Source: Streptomyces massasporeus (GTDB lineage Bacteria; Actinomycetota; Actinomycetes; Streptomycetales; Streptomycetaceae). Taken from it: a stretch of 64,000 nucleotides of DNA. A program made the position numbers and the translations under genes. The notes beneath the pieces are model-generated. The model had not been told where the DNA came from. It worked only from the letters and a program-made list of their open reading frames with translations, and made no database searches. Below are positions 59,356 to 64,000 of this stretch, one piece after another (the first letter of the stretch is position 1; each line of letters opens with the position of its first letter). The DNA lies in the NCBI RefSeq assembly GCF_014648995.1, contig NZ_BMSE01000007.1:186001-250000 (forward strand), given 5' to 3'.

Positions 59356-60870
59356 CTAAGCCGTGCCGCCGCCCGCGCTCGGCTGCTCCTCGCCCGCTTC
59401 GCGGCGTGCGAGAAGGCTGTGATTACGGCCGTACAGGAAGTAGACGAGGAAGCCGGCGGCCATCCAGATGGCGAAGCGGACCCACGTCTCGGCGGGCAGG
59501 TTGATCATCAGCCACAGGGAAGCGCACACCGACAGGATCGGGATGACCGGCACCCACGGCGTGCGGAAGGACCGGGGCAGGTCGGGGCGGCTCTTGCGCA
59601 GGATGATCACACCGATGGCGACGACCACGAACGCGAACAGCGTGCCGATGTTCACCAGCGCCGCCAGCTCCGTCAGCGGCGTGAACCCGGCGAGGACCGC
59701 GATGATCACACCGAGCAGGATCGTCGGCCGGTGCGGCGTCTTGAACCGCGGGTGAACGTGCGAGAAGAACCGCGGCAGCAGCCCGTCCCGGCTCATCGCG
59801 AAGAACACCCGGGTCTGCCCCAGCAGAAGAATCATGCACACCGTCGTCAGGCCGACCGCGGCGCCGAAGCTGATGAAGCCCGCGAACCACGGATGTCCCG
59901 TCGCCTTGAACGCGTCGGCCAGCGGCGCGTCGACCGACAGCTGGCTGTAGTGCTGCATGCCGGTGACGACGATCGACACGAGGACGTACAGCGTCGTGCA
60001 GATCACGAGGGAGCCGAGGATGCCGCGCGGCATGTCGCGCTGCGGGTTCTTGGTCTCCTCCGCGGCCGTGGCCACGACGTCGAAGCCGATGAAGGCGAAG
60101 AACACGACCGAGGCGGCGGTGAAGATGCCCATCACGCCGAAGTTGGAGGGCGCCCAGCCGAACATCAACTGGATCAGTGGGGAGTCGAGGCTCGCCCCCG
60201 CCTCCACCGGCTTCTCCTTCGGGATGAACGGGTCGTAGTTCTTCCCCTCGATGAGGAACGCACCCGCGACGATCACCACGAGGACGACCGTCACCTTGAT
60301 GGCGACGACGACCGACGTGATCCGGGCGGACAGCTTCATGCCGATCACGAGGATGGCGGTGAGGACGAGGACGAGCGCGGCGGCGAGGATGTCGAAGCCG
60401 AAGATGTCGGCGCCCTCCCGGCTGCCCAGGGCCGCGGGCATCGTCCAGCCCGCGTTCTCCAGGAGCGACTGGATGTAGCCGGACCAGCCGACGGCCACCA
60501 CCGCCGTCCCCAGCGCGAACTCCAGGACCAGGTCCCAGCCGATGATCCAGGCGGGCAGTTCTCCGAGGGAGGCGTACGAGAACGTGTAGGCGGACCCGGC
60601 GACCGGAACCGTGGAGGCGAACTCGGCGTAACAGAGCGCGGCCAGCGCACAGGCGACGCCGGCCGCCACGAACGCCAGAGCCGTCGCGGGCCCGGCGTTG
60701 TCCTTGGCGACCGTGCCGGTGAGTACGAAGATGCCGGTACCGATGATCACACCGACGCCGAAGACGGTCAGATCCAGCGCGGACAAGGACTTCTTGAGCG
60801 CGTGCTCTGGTTCCTCGGTGTCGAGGATGGACTGCTCGACCTTCTTCGTCCGGAAGAGGGTACTGCTCAC
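59356..60870 (-). CDS. Cationic amino-acid transporter-type APC permease
   Basis: 504 residues from the GTG at 60870 (GGGAGG 6 bases upstream of it). Twelve or more helices. The CAT-family start HALKKSLSALDLTVFGVGVIIGTGIFVLTGTVAKDNAGPA in substance, YAEFASTVPVAGSAYTFSY, FFAFIGFDVVATAAEETKNPQRDMPRGI and LPRFFSHVHPRFKTP are characteristic. It probably imports basic amino acids. It stands alone downstream of dxs, separated by a large hairpin. Confidence 0.92.
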   Translation of the reverse strand: MSSTLFRTKKVEQSILDTEEPEHALKKSLSALDLTVFGVGVIIGTGIFVLTGTVAKDNAGPATALAFVAAGVACALAALCYAEFASTVPVAGSAYTFSYASLGELPAWIIGWDLVLEFALGTAVVAVGWSGYIQSLLENAGWTMPAALGSREGADIFGFDILAAALVLVLTAILVIGMKLSARITSVVVAIKVTVVLVVIVAGAFLIEGKNYDPFIPKEKPVEAGASLDSPLIQLMFGWAPSNFGVMGIFTAASVVFFAFIGFDVVATAAEETKNPQRDMPRGILGSLVICTTLYVLVSIVVTGMQHYSQLSVDAPLADAFKATGHPWFAGFISFGAAVGLTTVCMILLLGQTRVFFAMSRDGLLPRFFSHVHPRFKTPHRPTILLGVIIAVLAGFTPLTELAALVNIGTLFAFVVVAIGVIILRKSRPDLPRSFRTPWVPVIPILSVCASLWLMINLPAETWVRFAIWMAAGFLVYFLYGRNHSLLARREAGEEQPSAGGGTA

Positions 60871-60952
60871 GGGGTACCTCCCACGCTTGTCGTCCTCGAC
60901 ATGATCGAGAGGTGGCACCATCCGTATGCCCCGGCACGGACGGATTCACGCC

Positions 60953-60997
60953 AATGGGCCGGTTACACCACCCTCATGGTGGGGAAACCGGCCCATT
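60953..60997. terminator. Two-tier hairpin after dxs
   Basis: Outer 12-bp perfect arms (AATGGGCCGGTT at 60953-60964; AACCGGCCCATT at 60986-60997) enclose an inner CCACC-CTCAT-GGTGG hairpin (60968-60982). It lies 37 bases past the dxs stop and upstream of the permease gene on the same strand, so it is a terminator or an attenuator-like structure. Confidence 0.6.
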
Positions 60998-61033
60998 TCG
61001 AACCCGTTCGGCCGTGCGGCCGCATCGGCCGTG

Positions 61034-62965
61034 TCAGTCGCGCGCGCTCTCCACCGACTCCACGGCATCCGCGGCACCGCGTTCGAAGCGTCCGTCCAGC
61101 TTGGCGACCAGTCCGGTCACCTGCCGGGCGATGTCCGGCGCGGTGAGACCGATCTCGGCCAGGACCTCGGCACGCGAGGCGTGGTCGAGGAAGCGCGGCG
61201 GGATGCCGAAGTCGCGCAGCGGCACGTCCACACCCGCGTCACGCAGCGCCTGCGCGATCGCCGAGCCGACACCACCGACCCGGCTGTTGTCCTCCACGGT
61301 GACGACCACGCGGTGCTGCTCGGCGAGCGGGGCCATGGCCTCGTCGACGGGCTTGACCCAGCGCGGGTCGACGACGGTCGTGGAGATGCCCTGCTTGTCG
61401 AGCAGGCCGGCGATCTCCAGGCACATCGGCGCGAGGGCGCCGACGGAGACCAGCAGGACGTCCGGCCGGTCGGTACCCGGCTCGCGCAGGACGTCCATGC
61501 CGCCGACGCGCCGCACGGCGGGCACGGCGGGGCCGACGGCGCCCTTGGAGAAGCGGACCACGGTCGGCGCGTCGTCGACGGCGACGGCCTCCCGCAGCTG
61601 GGCACGGACCTGGTCGGCGTCACGCGGTGCGGCCAGCCGCAGTCCGGGTACGACCTGGAGGATCGACATGTCCCACATGCCGTTGTGGGAGGCACCGTCG
61701 GTGCCGGTGACCCCGGCCCGGTCGAGCACGAAGGTGACGCCGCACTTGTGCAGGGCCACGTCCATCAGCACCTGGTCGAAGGCGCGGTTGAGGAACGTGG
61801 CGTAGACGGCGAACACCGGGTGCACGCCGCCCGTGGCCAGGCCGGCCGCGGAGACGGCGCCGTGCTGCTCGGCGATGCCGACGTCGTAGACCCGTTTGGG
61901 GAAGCGCTTGGCGAACTTGTCCAGGCCCACGGGCTGGAGCATGGCGGCCGTGATGGCCACGATGTCCTCGCGCTCCTCGCCGAGCTTGACCATCTCCTCG
62001 CCGAAGACGGAGGTCCAGTCGGCGCCGGAGCTGGCGATCGGCAGGCCCGTGTCGGGGTGGATCTTGCCGACGGCGTGGAAGCGGTCCGCCTCGTCCTGGA
62101 GGGCGGGCTGGTAGCCGCGGCCCTTCTCCGTGAGGCAGTGCACGATGACCGGCCCGCCGAACCGCTTGGCCTTGGCGAGCGCGGACTCCAGGGCCTCCAG
62201 GTCGTGCCCGTCGATCGGGCCGACGTACTTCAGGCCGAGGTCCTCGAACATGCCCTGCGGGGCGATGAAGTCCTTCAGGCCCTTCTTGGCGCCGTGCAGG
62301 GTGTCGTAGAGCGCCTGGCCGACCACGGGGGTGCGCTCCAGGACCTCCTTGGTGCGGGCGAGGAAGCGCTCGTAGCCGTCCGTCGTCCGCAGCGTCGCGA
62401 GGTGGTTGGCGAGGCCGCCGATGGTCGGCGCGTAGGAGCGCTCGTTGTCGTTGACGACGATGACGAGCGGGCGGTCCTTGGCGTCGGCGATGTTGTTCAG
62501 GGCCTCCCAGGCCATGCCGCCGGTCAGCGCGCCGTCACCGATCACGGCCACGACATGGTCGTCGCGCTCGAGGATCTGGTTGGCCTTGGCGATGCCGTCG
62601 GCCCAGCCGAGGACGGTCGAGGCGTGCGAGTTCTCGATGACGTCGTGCTCGGACTCTCCTTGCGAGGGGTAGCCGGACAGGCCGCCCTTCATCTTCAGCT
62701 TCGAGAAGTCCTGGCGGCCGGTGAGCAGCTTGTGGACGTAGGACTGGTGGCCGGTGTCCCAGAGCACCTTGTCCCGGGGCGAGTCGAAGACCCGGTGCAG
62801 GGCGATGGTGAGCTCCACCACGCCGAGGTTGGGGCCGAGGTGACCGCCGGTCTTGGAGACCGCTTCGACAAGGAAGCTCCGGATCTCCTCCGCCAGCTGG
62901 TTCAGCTCCTCCAGGTTGAGCCGGTCCAGATCGCGCGGTCCCCTGATACGGGTCAGCAGCGGCAC
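61034..62965 (-). CDS. dxs: 1-deoxy-D-xylulose-5-phosphate synthase
   Basis: 643 residues from the GTG at 62965 (AAGGAGG upstream). Thiamine-diphosphate enzyme: TGGHLGPNLGVVELTIALH, WDTGHQSYVHKLLTGR, VIGDGALTGGMAWEALNN (ThDP motif), YVGPIDGHDLEALE, and the transketolase-like VYDVGIAEQHGAVSAAGLA. It condenses pyruvate and glyceraldehyde 3-phosphate, the first step of the MEP isoprenoid pathway. A -10 box TAGACT on the minus strand (63010-63005) lies 39 bases before the start. Confidence 0.97.
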   Translation of the reverse strand: MPLLTRIRGPRDLDRLNLEELNQLAEEIRSFLVEAVSKTGGHLGPNLGVVELTIALHRVFDSPRDKVLWDTGHQSYVHKLLTGRQDFSKLKMKGGLSGYPSQGESEHDVIENSHASTVLGWADGIAKANQILERDDHVVAVIGDGALTGGMAWEALNNIADAKDRPLVIVVNDNERSYAPTIGGLANHLATLRTTDGYERFLARTKEVLERTPVVGQALYDTLHGAKKGLKDFIAPQGMFEDLGLKYVGPIDGHDLEALESALAKAKRFGGPVIVHCLTEKGRGYQPALQDEADRFHAVGKIHPDTGLPIASSGADWTSVFGEEMVKLGEEREDIVAITAAMLQPVGLDKFAKRFPKRVYDVGIAEQHGAVSAAGLATGGVHPVFAVYATFLNRAFDQVLMDVALHKCGVTFVLDRAGVTGTDGASHNGMWDMSILQVVPGLRLAAPRDADQVRAQLREAVAVDDAPTVVRFSKGAVGPAVPAVRRVGGMDVLREPGTDRPDVLLVSVGALAPMCLEIAGLLDKQGISTTVVDPRWVKPVDEAMAPLAEQHRVVVTVEDNSRVGGVGSAIAQALRDAGVDVPLRDFGIPPRFLDHASRAEVLAEIGLTAPDIARQVTGLVAKLDGRFERGAADAVESVESARD

Positions 62966-63099
62966 CCGTGCCTCCTTGCAGTAGAGCTGTTGCCGGGCTT
63001 GTCGAGTCTAATGTTCCGCCTTTGCGGGCGGCGCCGTGGCCTTGCGTCGTACGTCACGCGTTCGGCTGTACCCATCTTGTGCCACACCCACGACACAGC

Positions 63100-63130
63100 T
63101 GTGCCCGGTACCTGGGAGGTACCGGGCACA
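63100..63130. terminator. Terminator hairpin after the xylH-type gene
   Basis: Perfect 14-bp arms (TGTGCCCGGTACCT at 63100-63113; reverse complement at 63117-63130) with a 3-base loop, 16 bases past the permease stop on the minus strand. Confidence 0.75.
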
Positions 63131-63146
63131 GGCGGGTTCTCGGGCG

Positions 63147-64000
63147 TTACGCGCGCCCGGCCGTCTTCTGCGTCTTGCGGGTGACGGCGTCGATGACGAC
63201 CGTGGCCAACAGCACACCACCGGTGATCATGTACTGCACCGGGGAGGCGATGCCCTCGAGCGCGAGGCCGTACTGGATGGACACGATCACCAGCACACCG
63301 AGCAGGGCGTTCCAGGTGCGTCCACGGCCGCCGAACAGCGACGTGCCGCCGATCACCGCCGCGGCGATCGCGTTCATCAGCAGGTCACCGCCACCGGCGC
63401 CCTGGTTGGCCGCGGCGATCTTGGAGGCGATGAACAGGCCGCCCACCGCGGCGAAGGTGCCGGAGATCGCGAACACCGAGATCCGGACCATCTCCACGTT
63501 GATACCGGCCCGGCGGGACGCCTCGACGCTGCCGCCGAGCGCGAACACCTTCCGGCCGTAGGACGTGCGGCGCAGCACGAAGTCCGTCACCAGCAGCACC
63601 GCGATGAAGATCACCACGGCGAGCGGCAGGCCCTTGTACTGGTTGAAGACGATGGCGACGGTGAAGGCGAGCACCGCCAGCAGCACCGTCCGCACGATGG
63701 TCTCACTCAGCGGCCTCGACGGCACACCCGCGGCCTCGCGGCGCCGGTTGCCGAAGAAGGAGCTGAGGAAGAACCCGGCGGTCACCACCGCGGCCAGCGC
63801 GTACGCGGCGGCCACATCGGAGAAGTAGTAGCTGGTCAGCTTGGCCACGACCCCGTCCGGGTCGAGGTTGATGGTGCCGTTGTCGCCCAGGATCTGGAGC
63901 ATGAAGCCGTTCCAGAACAGCAGGCCGGCCAGGGTGACGGCGAACGCGGGGACACCGATCTTCGCGAAGAAGAAGCCGTGCAGCACGCCGGCGACCGTGC
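63147..64000 (-). CDS. xylH: Xylose-type sugar ABC transporter permease, C-terminal part
   Basis: The window holds the last 284 codons; the gene continues off the right edge. Multiple helices with the ribose/xylose permease motifs AFAVTLAGLLFWNGFMLQILGDNGTI in substance, RRTSYGRKVFALGGSVEASRRAGINVEMVRISVFAISGTFAAVGG in substance, and MNAIAAAVIGGTSLFGGRGR. This resembles XylH, partner of XylF and XylG, which would lie further right. A strong terminator follows, so it ends its operon. Confidence 0.88.
   Translation of the reverse strand, partial: TVAGVLHGFFFAKIGVPAFAVTLAGLLFWNGFMLQILGDNGTINLDPDGVVAKLTSYYFSDVAAAYALAAVVTAGFFLSSFFGNRRREAAGVPSRPLSETIVRTVLLAVLAFTVAIVFNQYKGLPLAVVIFIAVLLVTDFVLRRTSYGRKVFALGGSVEASRRAGINVEMVRISVFAISGTFAAVGGLFIASKIAAANQGAGGGDLLMNAIAAAVIGGTSLFGGRGRTWNALLGVLVIVSIQYGLALEGIASPVQYMITGGVLLATVVIDAVTRKTQKTAGRA

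Noticed and set aside
1..64000. tRNA, rRNA, CRISPR arrays, insertion sequences and prophage
   Set aside because: No cloverleaf-like tRNA ends, rRNA stretches, regularly spaced repeats, transposase or integrase motifs were recognised by eye on either strand.

Overview
The window is chromosomal DNA from a high-GC actinomycete, almost certainly a Streptomyces. Third codon positions are nearly all G or C. GTG starts, 4-base ATGA/GTGA overlaps and apparently leaderless starts are common. The gene content is typical of the genus: coproporphyrin-type heme genes, DUF3000, DUF4349, DUF4142, a TIGR04222-type membrane protein, a DUF692 protein and LacI-controlled sugar ABC loci. From memory the gene order murC to dxs to xylH resembles the Streptomyces coelicolor core chromosome in inverted orientation; I could not check this. 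I saw no rRNA, tRNA, CRISPR array, prophage or insertion sequence.

Layout, left to right. 1-1.4 kb: edge of a LacI-regulated sugar-uptake operon. 1.5-4.9 kb: a large membrane protein with an extracellular ligand-binding-like domain, plus a small companion. 4.9-9.4 kb: housekeeping genes (msrB, murC, a RibD-C reductase, zapE). 9.6-12.2 kb: a small secreted protein, beta-carbonic anhydrase and a SulP anion transporter. 12.4-20.6 kb: SPFH protein, PhoX-type protein, a possible PPK2 remnant, an ArsR/SRPBCC pair, an FAD-Rieske oxidoreductase, a 59-codon zinc-ribbon gene, an ABC exporter and PTH2. 20.6-23 kb: K+ channel and DUF692 (MNIO) enzyme. 23-27.6 kb: a choline-to-glycine-betaine operon with its own transporter. 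27.9-31.3 kb: exported and membrane proteins and a peptidase. 31.3-37.6 kb: hemQ, hemY and hemE with an interleaved disulfide reductase. 37.7-40.9 kb: DUF3000, an orphan LuxR regulator and RNase D. 41-47.6 kb: a beta-mannoside uptake and hydrolysis locus. 47.7-51.1 kb: fadAB-type beta-oxidation.

51.2-57.3 kb is the most interesting block. A membrane-anchored CBM3/GH16-like protein and a NodB-type deacetylase face, convergently, a hyaluronan-synthase-like family-2 glycosyltransferase and a nucleotide-sugar dehydrogenase. Together they look like a compact exopolysaccharide system. The dehydrogenase has the GGHC motif of the UDP-N-acetylhexosamine type rather than the GGSC motif of UDP-glucose dehydrogenase, so the polymer may not be ordinary hyaluronan. 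The glycosyltransferase carries a Gln/Gly/Tyr-rich tail.

57.5-64 kb: a propeller-like protein, a NYN-like protein, a repeat-rich gap, a cationic amino-acid permease, dxs and the 3' part of a xylose-type ABC permease. Regulatory DNA is unusually legible. Paired LacI-type operators precede both LacI-linked sugar loci. An ArsR operator overlaps a leaderless start. A 34-bp near-perfect palindrome sits before RNase D. Perfect hairpins follow many convergent or terminal genes, and two copies of an interspersed repeat occur in intergenic DNA.
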